DNA from: Tubulanus polymorphus
Lineage: Eukaryota > Nemertea > Palaeonemertea > Tubulaniformes > Tubulanidae
Direction: 5' to 3'
NCBI RefSeq assembly: GCF_964204645.1
Contig: NC_134035.1
Location: 13,869,951 to 13,933,950, forward strand
Length of the DNA stretch: 64,000 nt
Within the stretch, counting starts at the first letter, position 1. Each line of letters begins with the position of its first letter. The translations under genes and the position numbers were made by a program. The notes beneath the pieces were generated by a model. The model searched no databases. It saw nothing but the letters and a program-made list of their open reading frames with translations, and was not told where the DNA came from. Below are positions 1 to 11,700 of the stretch, one piece after another.

Positions 1-49
1 CTAATTGAAATCTAGAATTAGATTAATTTGTTGTTGATATATATTTCAG

Positions 50-157
50 GCTGCTGAGTTTTATTATAGAACCGTAGAAAGAATCGTACGACAGAAATTA
101 TCAGTGGAACAATTGGATGAAATCGTTCAATTCACGTCTGCATTAGAACTATTTTAA
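50..157 (+). CDS. Terminal coding exon of an unrecognised gene
   Basis: A phase-0 acceptor (pyrimidine-rich, ...atatttcag) precedes 36 codons ending in TAA at 155-157. The translation starts AAEFYYRTVERIVRQ and ends FTSALELF. It is rich in charged and hydrophobic residues and looks helical. The rest of the gene lies to the left of the window. I do not recognise the family. A real exon is supported by the clean acceptor, the open frame and the switch to AT-rich repeat directly after the stop. Confidence 0.55.
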   Translation, partial: AAEFYYRTVERIVRQKLSVEQLDEIVQFTSALELF

Positions 158-199
158 ACTGATCAGTCGAAATCATTTCTACTACTATATCTAACTACA

Positions 200-436
200 C
201 AACACTTGATTACATTGTAATTATAACTATTGTATTTGAATACATTGTAACTATAAATATTGAATTTGAATACATTGTAATTATAACTATTGTACTTGAT
301 TACATTGTAATTATAACTATTGTACTTGAATACATTGTAACTATAACTATTGTACTTGAATACATTGTAACTATAACTATTCCATTTGAATACATTGTAA
401 TTATAACTATTGTATTTGAATACATTGTAACTATAT
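200..436. repeat. 30-bp AT-rich minisatellite
   Basis: About eight tandem copies of a 30-bp unit containing ttgaatacattgtaactata, with C/T and A/G variation. It starts about 45 bp after the stop of the preceding terminal exon, so it probably lies in that gene's 3' UTR or just beyond. An open frame on the minus strand here is only repeat translation. Confidence 0.9.
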
Positions 437-1033
437 TGCAACATATGTGAATTTTAACTAATCATAGTTATTTACTTACAATGTATAAACGCGTCATTGT
501 TGAAATGTCATTACAGCTTATATACATGTTTCAATTTTAAATGAGTAGTTATAAAGATATCCTGTTTCATATTCAAAGAGCCCTATAAACCAAAGTTCCG
601 CTGTATCAGTTGAACATGTTTCATATATTTTTAATAGATAGATTTATGAATTTAATAAATGAATGTTCGTGTCATGTTTTGCATTTGTCGAAACTGTGAG
701 AATAGTCGTACAGTTAATCCTTTACTCATCACACCCCTAGAATACTGACACCAAAATACAGGGTTCAGTAATTAACAGTTTGGTGTTTAATTGCTACCAA
801 TGATTACTATTTACTCATCATTCACACGAAAAAATATTCTATTAATCTAAAGTTAAAATTCTATTAATCTATGTGTTAAATTGGTATCTAAAAATCAGGA
901 CTGTGGAACTGGACCGGCCTGTTTCTTTATTAACTTGTCTTTATATCCTAAAGCTTCGTACTTTACGGAATTGATAACGATTGATTGAATTGAATCGAAA
1001 TTTAAGACAAATTAGTTCAAATCTTTATCAGAT

Positions 1034-4000
1034 TTAAGTAAAATACAATTCTTTTGTTAACGCGGAGGCTATCAGCGGCATTTGTTTATTTCCTTCATTG
1101 CTTTCGTATTCATACGCGACTTTATTGTTGACTCGTGTCAAAATTCTTTGAAGGTCTAACTTTTCATCAGTATGGTTCATCTTAGCATAGGTTTCCTTCT
1201 TCAAAACGTCACACAGGGCTTGCATAAACCATGATCCGTCTTTTTCATTCCTATATGAAACGTATGCTGAGGGAAAAGCGAGAAAATTAATGGCATCCTT
1301 TGTACAGAGAAATCAAGGAAGAGAATTTATTTATGTATATTTCTTCATAAATTGGTAATGTGGTAAAATTGTGAACGATCGACCCTAAGATACCAAAAAG
1401 TGTTAATTGTTAATCTGAAATAGATACATTTATTCTAACCTGGATGAGTTGCGTAGGCGATCAGAACATCAGCATCAGTTGGGATTTTACTGGATACAAT
1501 AGTAGAACTGTCAACACCAGTGCGGGTTTCAGGAAGATCTGTACCTGGGTCTTCTTCAACACCCTGACAAGCCTGTCAATATTAAAGAATAAAGAATATG
1601 ATGATTATTACAGAAAACAGGATGCGATTCTCAGATTGAGTGTGAGGTGTTGTCGGGTAGGGTTTGATTTAGGAGCGGGTATGGATTGTAGATACAGGGC
1701 ACCTGTTTATTGAAATAGTAAGAACTTTTTCACAAGCTGGATTTAAAACAGGATTCAAACTACAGTATACCTCGCATAGGTCGTATTATTTGGACCAGCA
1801 AAAAAAGATCCGAGTTGTCGGATTTTTTACTTTTTTAGTAGAAAATCTGATATGGCCATAGAAAAATGTCACTGAGTGGAATAAAAATAAAAAATGAAAA
1901 TTAATGAAACTCATGTGTTTATTTATTTACTACTTCAACATAATATCCTGGTTATGGTGAAGCCTTTTTTCAGCATCTGAAAGAATTAGTGTAATTTTAT
2001 ACATGATTAATAAATGATCCGACTTTGAGACAACAATTTCAATAGATGTTATATTTTGGGACCACACTTTACTCTACGACATAGGCGAGTTTCCGACTAG
2101 TGAAATACGACTTTGGGACAGATTTACCTGAAAATAAGAAGAAAAAAAACGGGACCGCTGAATGTATACGACTTGTCCGTTTATCCGGCTTTTGCGGATC
2201 CGACTTATGCAAGGTTTACTGTAGTTATACTGTGCCATTTAAACTGAAGGGGGAAAATGAAATATGGATTTTTTCTATCACAGACGTTTTTAAAATGGGG
2301 AGAGAACATGTTTAATTATTCCGTGAGTTTTTTTTTACTACGAAACGTTTAGGAAAGGACTGTATCAAAATGAAAAAGAGAGAGAACGGTAGTCATAATC
2401 GTTGAAAAAAAAGAATCCGCATCCTGAAAAACAAATCGTACCGTATCCTCGGGCATAAAGGAGAATATACTAAACCAACAAAACCGAAGCCATGACTACC
2501 GGCACTTGGCCCGCGGCAAGAGAGCTGGAAACAGGATGCAATCAAAAAATAACAGAATCGATAACAAACTAAGTAAAAGCTGTACAATTTAAGAGGTAGG
2601 CCTACATGAGTGAGCGTAAGGTTATTCGGCAGCGGATACCTGACCAGGGTTACGAAAAGTAACCTCTCAAAAATGTTCAAATCGTTGAACCGCATAACAG
2701 CCCCACATGTCTTTTAACTTTAACCAATGTTTTGGGAACGTCATAAATGTAAAAAGTGCCTATAGATACACGTATAAATCAAATAGGAAGATCATCCAAC
2801 GTCTATAAAACTTTCCAAAAATAACTGGATTCTGTCTATCGACGGACAGACGAAAGGTGGACGCAATTATAGCCCTATTAGACTTGACTTTTGGGCTACA
2901 AATCAATCCTGGAGAATATTGTATGTCACTTCTTCAAAATAGCGTTTTTCGATCACAATTTTGTGCTTCAAGTGCCGGGAGCGAAACTGGGGTTCATTTA
3001 CCTGAATAAAGAATAGTTTTGGTTTCCCGCGTAAAGCTTCACACTTATCACCCTTGAACGGTGCGACTAGTTCATCAATACCAACAGTTTTTCCATCAGT
3101 TCCATACACTTTATTACCTGCGCACCCATGACTAAGTATTACACAAACAAATGCATCTGATTCTTTATGTATAGGATGTTCAGCCTCTGGAAATAAAAGA
3201 ATATTCAGATTGTTTGATTTCTTTTTACATTGTCCCATATTTTGTTTTCCCGTGCGCACGGGAAAACAAAATATGGGACAATGTAAAAAGAATTTATCAT
3301 GCCGTTCAGAAAATATTTTCATACCAAAATGTTCTGTTTTCTCGCGCGAGAAAAGCAAAAAGAACGGTGCATTCACGGAGTGTCACGTAAAGGTCGCATG
3401 ATTTGCCGTAAAATATCTCGGCAGCCGGCGCCGCCTCGCAACATCACGGTCGACAAAAAAACATAAGTCGCTGTCCTTACTTCACCTAATAAGGAATCCA
3501 GTACCGGCTAGCCACGCGAAAGGCTTATTTTTAACCGTAGATTCCCAGTAGTATATACCCGATGAAAATATACTAATATACTCTTCGTTCCTATGAAGGT
3601 TGTCTATAAAATACTACGTTTTACAAATATGCGTGGTCCCGGGGTCGTAGCCCTTGGGTTTTGGTGGGGGAGTGTCATCCTAATAGCGGAACTGAATAAC
3701 GATATTCGCTGAAAATGATGCCGGCAAAGCCGACGACATCGCGCGAACGCCGCTGATGGAATCTGGTGTATTTCAATATGTCGATTGTATTTCTTTGGCT
3801 ATTTGTATTATGTATTCAACGCTCTGTAGTGAGATTGTACTGTATTCGAAGCATATTAAATCCTGCAATTGTTATTTGTTACGCGAACTTAAACATTTTT
3901 CGCGCTTATGACCAGCACTGTCAGTCTGGTTCTATCTACCCCCTTGTACTTATATCAATTTAGATTGGCTGAATTTTAAACTAAAGTTTGTCTTTTTGAA

Positions 4001-4677
4001 TGCTGTTTGTCTAAATTTTGTATTTTTTATTATTTATACGTTTGTTGCAAACCTCACTCACTCGCTTAGTCGTTCTGTCATTATTCTGGTTGTTGATAAA
4101 TGAGCGTATCGGAACAGTGCATCGTTGTCTTCGTTTGCCGATGATGATTTAGGACCAGGCTAAACAGCCGCGGCTCCAGGCATATGAAATTCATATGCCT
4201 GGAGATGCATTCTAGATGTTTCTGAACTCAATTTTCAGCGTGCAGTAAGTCAAACGACCTTGAGACGGTGCGGGATCAGAAGGACCAAAGATCTTGATTG
4301 AACAGAACATGTGATATCTCAACCCTTTATACATGGATGGAACACATGCTCACAGTTGAAAACTGAATAAAATAGAAATGAAAATAATACTTGCCTGCCT
4401 GCATTATTTCTTTCATTTGCTGCATCTTTTTATTCCGTATGGGGTTTTGTTTGAATTTTAATTCATTAAACACCTCACACAATTCATCCAAATCTTGCTC
4501 AGTGCCACCGCGATTCGAAATTTCAACGTCGTCAAATATTTGATTTGATATAATGATAGCGTGGCCTCGTTCTTTATGATCCATCTTGTATTTGTATTTG
4601 TATCGGTTGTCGACATCTGGATTGGGTTCACTACTCCTCGTGTCGGCTGTAGCGGGTTCTGCTGCTGATAAATCCAT
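1034..4677 (-). CDS. Caspase A, short-prodomain caspase-3/7-like cysteine protease
   Basis: Caspases cleave after Asp in apoptosis and related signalling. Four minus-strand exons: 4677-4395, 3186-3002, 1572-1440 and 1266-1034. They join in phase to 834 nt, 277 aa, the size of an executioner caspase. Residues 1-40 form a short prodomain without CARD or DED. The p20 region begins near [10 protein letters not shown] and keeps the substrate-pocket Arg in NRGGTE. The catalytic His (about H114) is in ILSHG. The catalytic Cys (about C158) is in QACQG, split by intron 2 after the Gln; QACQG is also the form in caspase-8/10. p10 contains [10 protein letters not shown] and ILTRVN and ends TKELYFT, as in executioner caspases. 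Intron 1 uses a GC donor. The first in-frame Met (4677) is chosen as start; an in-frame TAA lies about 15 codons upstream. Predicted active. Exact caspase subtype is unsure. Confidence 0.85.
3221..3290. repeat. Perfect 70-bp palindrome in caspase A intron 1
   Basis: Two 35-nt arms are exact reverse complements with no spacer; the centre is cgtgc/gcacg at 3251-3260. It lies about 35 bp upstream (in gene direction) of the exon 2 acceptor. A second, shorter palindrome (centre ctcgcgcgag) lies at about 3337-3354. As RNA the long one would be a very stable hairpin next to the acceptor. Confidence 0.95.
4174..4204. repeat. 15-bp-arm palindrome in caspase A intron 1
   Basis: Arms ctccaggcatatgaa and its exact reverse complement are separated by one base (4189). 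It is probably a remnant of a small inverted-repeat element. No function is inferred. Confidence 0.85.
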
Positions 4678-5269
4678 GATATCGGTTACTTCTATTGGCG
4701 ACACAAGTTGAAGTTATCGTTGAGAACTTGGCCTTGGTTGTATGTAACTAACTACCAGCTATTGTGACAAGCTCCAGTGAACTGAAGATCTGTGGCTGGT
4801 AGTGAGCTTTATACTTGTTTCTAAATGGACTAGAGTATGCAAATATTGCGCAGGCGTACTAGTTATATTGACTTTTTAAAATTCTAACTTTTTCGATTTC
4901 AAATATTGACTAATGCGCCATCTGTATACGGAAGTACAACGAAGAATGAAATAAAATTCAAATAATCTTTATTAGAAACAAAAACAATAGAAATAATTTT
5001 CATTGAAAATACGTAAAGATCAAAGATAAAGTAGCTCTACAGCTGACCCCCAGGCCTATTCATATAGTTCTATAACAAAGTCTCCTTTTGTGATGAAAAC
5101 ATATTTAGCAAGTTTCTCTGAGTTTCGCCTTCAGGCATCATTGAGACCGCGACCCCAACATTATTATTAATATAATCATTATTAATAATATCATTATATT
5201 TTTTGTAATATGCTGTAATCTATGCGCTACTTTTGTGCTCTGTGCAATGTTATTATAACTTGTGGAGTG

Positions 5270-5300
<31 letters not shown>

Positions 5301-6037
5301 CTAAACTAAACTTAACATTCGCCCCTCAAAGCCCTCAGGACACAGTTCCAACACATTTCGGCTAATTCCACGTTGAAAACATATTTAGAAAGTTTTTATT
5401 TCACAAATAATCAACTTTTTGGTACAAGTCACTGCCTTCCAGGTTTGACTAAATAGATCTCGCTGTATTCAGCAATGCCACAACCCCTTAGCGCCCCTAT
5501 GGTGTCAGCGTCCTTCTGACATTGTAAAAAAATTCATATTTTGTAACTATGAATGAACTATTCTTTTCCGTTTAAAGTAATGTTAGGAGTTTCGTTCCAA
5601 GTTAAACAAACTAGGAATTAATCAGCTTACCCGAGTGAAAGTGGTTTCCAACCCACCCTTATATACAGATCTACAACGAAATGATTATTTATGTTTCAAT
5701 TCGGAGCAGTAATAATTTTTTTATTTATATCATTTAATTCCAAAAGAATCCAATGATCTACGTTGCTCTACGATCCTAGTGTAGCCAACCACCCAGAAAT
5801 AGGTACATCAGGCACTGAGGTTCTTAGTGAAGGTAAATGTTGCCAAAAATTAACAAGAAGTCTGGAAAACAGGACAATGGCCGCACCCCCTTTTGACACT
5901 TTTTAGAATAACAAAGGCTCCTGTTTCACAGTTCGAATCCCGGGGAATGACGTGTTGAAAAACAAACACCCGCCGCAATTTCACCTGGATGACAGTGTGA
6001 TTGTCTCCACAGTGATCTCCGTCGCTCTAACGACCCT

Positions 6038-6878
6038 AATGTCTATTTCAACCTGACTTGAGAGCATACAGGGTGGCCTCAGTCAGTTTTGGTAGTACAT
6101 ACCTGATAATAGTCTTATTAGGACCAGAATGCATTGGCAGTCGACCTAAATCATCATTTTTTAATCCATTTGAAACTGCATTGAAGGATACCCAAAAAAT
6201 ATGCATTGAGAGGGGTTCCTGAGAGAAAAGAGACTACATGATTTGAAAGTTTAACAATATATGTCTCCATGCCTACCAACTGAAGTTTGGTGAGTAGGCA
6301 TGGAAACATATTGTTAAACTTTCAAATCATGGAGTCACTTCTCTTCATTTAACCCCTTTCAGTGAAGACTTTTTGGATATCCTTCAACAAAGTTTCAAAT
6401 TGATTAAAAAATGATGATGATTTAGGTCGACTGCCTGTCCTTGTCCTTGTCCAGTTGAATGAGAGAGAAAATCCTCCATTTTGTGAAATTTCTTGGATTT
6501 GAACATTGTTACCATGCCTACGCCACCCTGATTTAGTTGTTGAGACCCACAAGAAAAATAACTTCATTTCGTAGGCATGGTGACAATGTAAAAATTCAAG
6601 AAATTTCACAAAATGGAGGATTTTCTCTCTCATTCAACTGGACTTAGGGAGTCTTTTTGCCAATCCATCTAATTGGTACAGAACTGGAAATATATCGGAT
6701 ATTCAGTTGTTGTCCGCGATTTTTGGCATTCTGTTAAGACATAAATGAGGTATGTACCCCAAAAAGTAAGCAAAATATCCCAGAAAAACAGGTCTCATCA
6801 ATTAATAAATAGACTTTACCAAAAATGAGTGAGCTAGGCCACCTGGAATGCTCTCAAGTCAGGTTGAAATAGACATTA
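6038..6878. mobile_element. Foldback/MITE-like element with about 41-bp terminal inverted repeats
   Basis: The left end (from aatgtctatttcaacctgac) and the right end (finishing gttgaaatagacatt) are near-perfect reverse complements over about 41 bp, and TA flanks the element. Inside are two nested inverted repeats: about 6241-6330 (arms gtttaacaatat..., caatatgttaaac) and about 6445-6645 (arms over 50 bp around ccatgcctac/gtaggcatgg). There is no transposase frame, so it would be non-autonomous. The TA flank suggests Tc1/mariner-type mobilisation; this is inference. Confidence 0.75.
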
Positions 6879-8376
6879 GTATAACCAACTACCCAGACAC
6901 TCAAATTCGCTGTACAGTTGCCGAATTTGGTCGGCATTTTGCCTGTGTTCAAACTGCGATATCTCGGCGAATAAACAACCGATTTTGATAAATAAACTAT
7001 CTACACTAACCTTATGACGTCCTACGTTCATTATATCATTTTGACGATAAATCTGATTTTAGTACGACTAAATTAAAGATACAAAATTGATGCGCTGTTA
7101 GGCGATGAGACACGCATCGCTCAAGTTGTCTTGTTGCTAACGAACTACAGTGTTACAATGCCTAGTTTCAAAGTGAAAAAATGGTGTAATTTTTGCTATT
7201 TCTGTATTTATATCGCATCAAGCACGGACTATGATGAAGGAACCTCCGAATGAATGTGATAATAAGAAAACTGGTTGTGTGAGGTTGTAAAGAGAGTTTA
7301 TTTTTCACAATCGGTTTGATGAAACTGGATTTCTAGTGGTTTAAAGTCACAATGATTGAAAAGTATCCAGAAAATGTCGTTCGTGTCTTAGTGTCTGTGA
7401 TACATCAGACACTAAGGTTCTTGGTGAAAGTATATCCAACCACCCAGACACGTCATTCAAAATTGCTTGACTTTTGCCGACCGGACTCCTATTTTTGTCT
7501 GTGTTTAAACTGCGAAATCTCAGCAAATAAACAACCGATTTTAATGAATAAACTAAATTCTTTTTATTTTCTTCGATTTTTTTGGGATATTTCGCTAAAT
7601 TTTTTCAACACATACCTTAAATTGGTCTTAATAGGACCAGTGAAACTGCAGTCCATGAGATAAATCGTAGTTTTTTTCATCCATTTTACACTGTATAAAG
7701 GATCGGTAAAAAATCCTCAATTTTCTGATGGGGCCTATGTTGAAATAAAAAATGATCAGCCATTTTTGAAAATTAACAAATGTTTCACGTGTTCCCATAC
7801 CTACGAACCATGATTTTTGACGATTGAAAATAATTTCAAATCGTAGGCACGGAAATATATTGTGAATTTGATCTAGGGGTCTCTTTTCTCTGATTCATAT
7901 GATTAAAAGAAGACTTTTGGCAATGCTTCAGTACAATGTAGATAAACGATGGTTCCTCATTTTGTTCCATTTTCACGATACATCTGATTTCAATACGATT
8001 AGATTTAAGATACAAATATGATGTTTTTCAAGTTATCTTTGTTGCTTAAGTGATCGGGGAAATTCAGTCACATAGGGCTTGCACCTATGTTCCCAAATAT
8101 TGACTCCTTGCGTTTGCTGTTAAGATCTGATGTCTAACCCCTTTTAGCTTTGTTTATGGATTTTAGGATGTCTGTTTTGGGGTTATATGGCTTGGATCCT
8201 TTCGGATTGTTTGTCCACCCAGTCCTGGCAGTGTGGCTGTCTCCAGAGTGCTCTACGTTGCTCTACGATCATAGTGTAACCAACAGTGGTACATCAGACA
8301 CTAAGATTCTTGATGAAAGTGTTTGGTGCGGCGCTTGGGCAATCCCGGTTTTTCCCCATATCTATATAGGCCCTCA

Positions 8377-8573
<197 letters not shown>

Positions 8574-8749
8574 TCTCTCTGGATTTGAATTATAGAATGG
8601 TGACGACACTCTTCTTCAAGGCGACGACTCGCAGGAACAAGTTGATGAGTGGATGTGTGAGAATAATATCAACAAGTAAAAACAATCTGTTTGATTTCTA
8701 ATTCTGTTTAATTCCATTCTCCCCAGTATATGTATATATACACACATAT

Positions 8750-11700
8750 TCATTGTGTAAAATACAATTCTTTCGTCAACGTGGAGTAAATCAGTGGCAT
8801 TTGTTTTTTTTCATGCATTTCCTTATTTTTTGGGTTATTCGTTCCATATTCATACGCGACTTTACGGTTGACTCGTGTCAAGATTTTTACAAGGTCTAAC
8901 TTGGTATAGTGTTCCTTCAAAACTTCACACAGAGCTTGTATAAACCATGATCCTGTCTGTGTATTCCTCCATGAAACGTAACCTGAAGAAAGAAAAAAAA
9001 ATAATGGAATCACTTGTGCAGAATGGTGAACTGAGGTTGTGGTGTAGGCGGGTGGGTGTTGAATGGGCTCATTCATCCCATGGAATATGCCTTCACAGCA
9101 CTGATAAGCGGTCATGAAATCGTGAGACGTACACATGAGACCTTATTCACTAACGTCACGCAAGTTACTGTGCATGATTTGCGTTGCAAGACCATTTTGC
9201 GATAAAAATCATTTTGCGTTTTGTTGTATTCTTTTTCCAATGTTCTCATTTTACTGTTATCATTTTTAGCCCACTTTGGACTTTAGTCCCAGCTGGCTAA
9301 TCAGTTCACACTTGTATTCTCCGTCCGTAGACAATGTTGCGACTGACGATAGAAATAAACCCCCACTTTAGGCATAGAAAATAAAGGTATCAAAGTATTT
9401 TCAATCTATGGTAGTTACTAACAGAATAAGCCTAGGCTCAAATAAGTAATACCCTGTGGGCGGTTCCACAGTCATTTCCTAGACTTATAACAAGTATATA
9501 GACCAACTTAGTTCTATAGCCAACAGTATAAAACCAACTTGGCCAATCTAACAACTTAAGACCAATCTTAAGATATAACACCACTTTTGGACTTAAGTCA
9601 CAACACTATGTGCAACTGGGCCCAGGACCACAGTTCCACAGTAATGGCTTAATCTTATAACAAGTATAAGACCAACTTAGTTCAATAGCCAATCTAATAA
9701 ATTAAGACCAGACTTAAGATTTAAGACCACTTTTGGACTTAAGTCACAACACTATGAGCGCAACTGGGCCCTGAACCACAGTTCCACAGTTCCACAGTTG
9801 TGACTTCAGATTTGACTCAGAGTTAAAACATTGATAATGAACTAATTTTAACTCAGAGTTAACTCACTGGAACTCGTGGAATTGGGTCCTGTTTATCATT
9901 TCTCTCACTCTAGACACTAAATCCCAAAGGTGTTTATTGTTAATCTTAACATGGACGTAGATTGGTTGAATTCTAACCTGGAACAGTTGCGCTGGCGATC
10001 AGGAAATCAGCTTCAGTCGGGATTTGTGATCTACCATCAACATCAACATCGACTGCAGAATCGTATAATTCACCTGTACGTCCGCAATAAGGAACCTGTC
10101 AATGAGAATGAGGAATTCTATTATTGAATAGCAAAACGAGACAAGAAGCAGAATAGGTGAACTTCGGTTATCTGAGTTAGTCGACTATAGTCGAACTAAA
10201 CGAAACCGAATGTCCGTTAGTCGGAACTATGGTCCGGAAATGGTCGACCATGAGATTGAGCGCGGTCGTTGTAGTTCCGACCCATTTTCAAGATGGCCGA
10301 CACTGTGAAATAAGTTACGACCGAACTATAGTGTGTTCGGTTATTAGTTCCAACCACTTGTTGACTAGCTACGAAAACCGAATTTGGCCCTAGCCGCCAG
10401 CCTGCCATAGTAAAGCCCAGTGGAAGACAGTGTCTTCAAAACGTCCTAAATAACTGGATTATGACTTGAATGTACAACGGACGAAAAGTGAACACAATGA
10501 AATCATTTCGGGATAATATTGTAACTTGTTCAATAATGTTCTTACCTTAGTAAAGAATAGTTTTGGTTTTCCGGCTAAAGCTTCACACACATCACCCTTG
10601 AACGGTGCGAGTAGGTCATCAATGCGAACAGTTTCTCCATCAGTTCCAAGAAATGCACCGTCGGCTCCGTGACTAAGTATAGCACAAACAAATGCATCTG
10701 ATTCCCTGTGTATATCATGTTTGGCAGCTGAAAATTGAAGAATTTGAATTTTTCAATTTCAATTTCTTATCACAAAATTTGAGAAATAGAATCACGAGTT
10801 TGTGAGGGATATTAACTGATTTATAATGGGGATACCCCCATAATTCCTCCGCCCAAAATAAATCCACTTTAGATCATACACCCAGAATCCCTCCACCCAA
10901 AATACCGTGTCCAAAATAAATTCGTTAGTCATACGACTTTTAGTCTTTGTGCATTTAGTTTCCATCCAATATAGTCTTCAAAATTTAGTGTCCCTTCAAG
11001 GGACCCTAGTGTCCCTTAGGGTTAGGGTTAAGATAAAAATACAGATGATATGGCTGAATTCTTTTCACAATTTTGTCTTTACTAGAAAATATCTGAGGAT
11101 AACAATATGGTAGTTGCATAAATTGCTGCGTAAATTGATTAACTGTGAGTACCAACGATTTCAATTCTGATTCTGATTCTGATTCAATTCTGTAAGGTTA
11201 TCATTGTAAAACGAGACTAGATTAAAGGGAACTAATTCTAATTGATTATTCTTTTGAGAAACAATAAAAGGTTAATGGCTAGCAAGTGTAAACCATATTA
11301 TTAGTTTTAGTTTAGTAAACATCCTCCTTAAAATATCAGTGCTGAAGAAAAGTCGAAATTAGTAGAAGAATCGTATTTCTATGTCTTATCATAACGTTTC
11401 CAATGAACCATTTAAGTTTACAAAACTAATTTAAGACTCATGAAAATATAATACTTGCCTTCATCCATTATAGATTTCATTTCCTTCGCCCATTGATTCA
11501 TATAGACTTTAACATCGAAGCCTAAACCACTAAACACATTTAACAAAGACTTCACATCACCAAATTCGGTGCCGCTACCTTCAGTCGCGTGTTTAAATTC
11601 TTCATTTGATATAATAATAGCGAGGCCTCGGTGTTTATGATTCATATTGTATCTGTTCTCTTTTTCAGTTGAGGCGGTTTCAGTACTCCCTCTGACGGCT

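Noticed and set aside
2903-3376. 157-codon minus-strand open frame as a single gene
   Set aside because: It is caspase A exon 2 plus intron on both sides; the first part is the palindrome region and the last part passes the donor after FFIQ.
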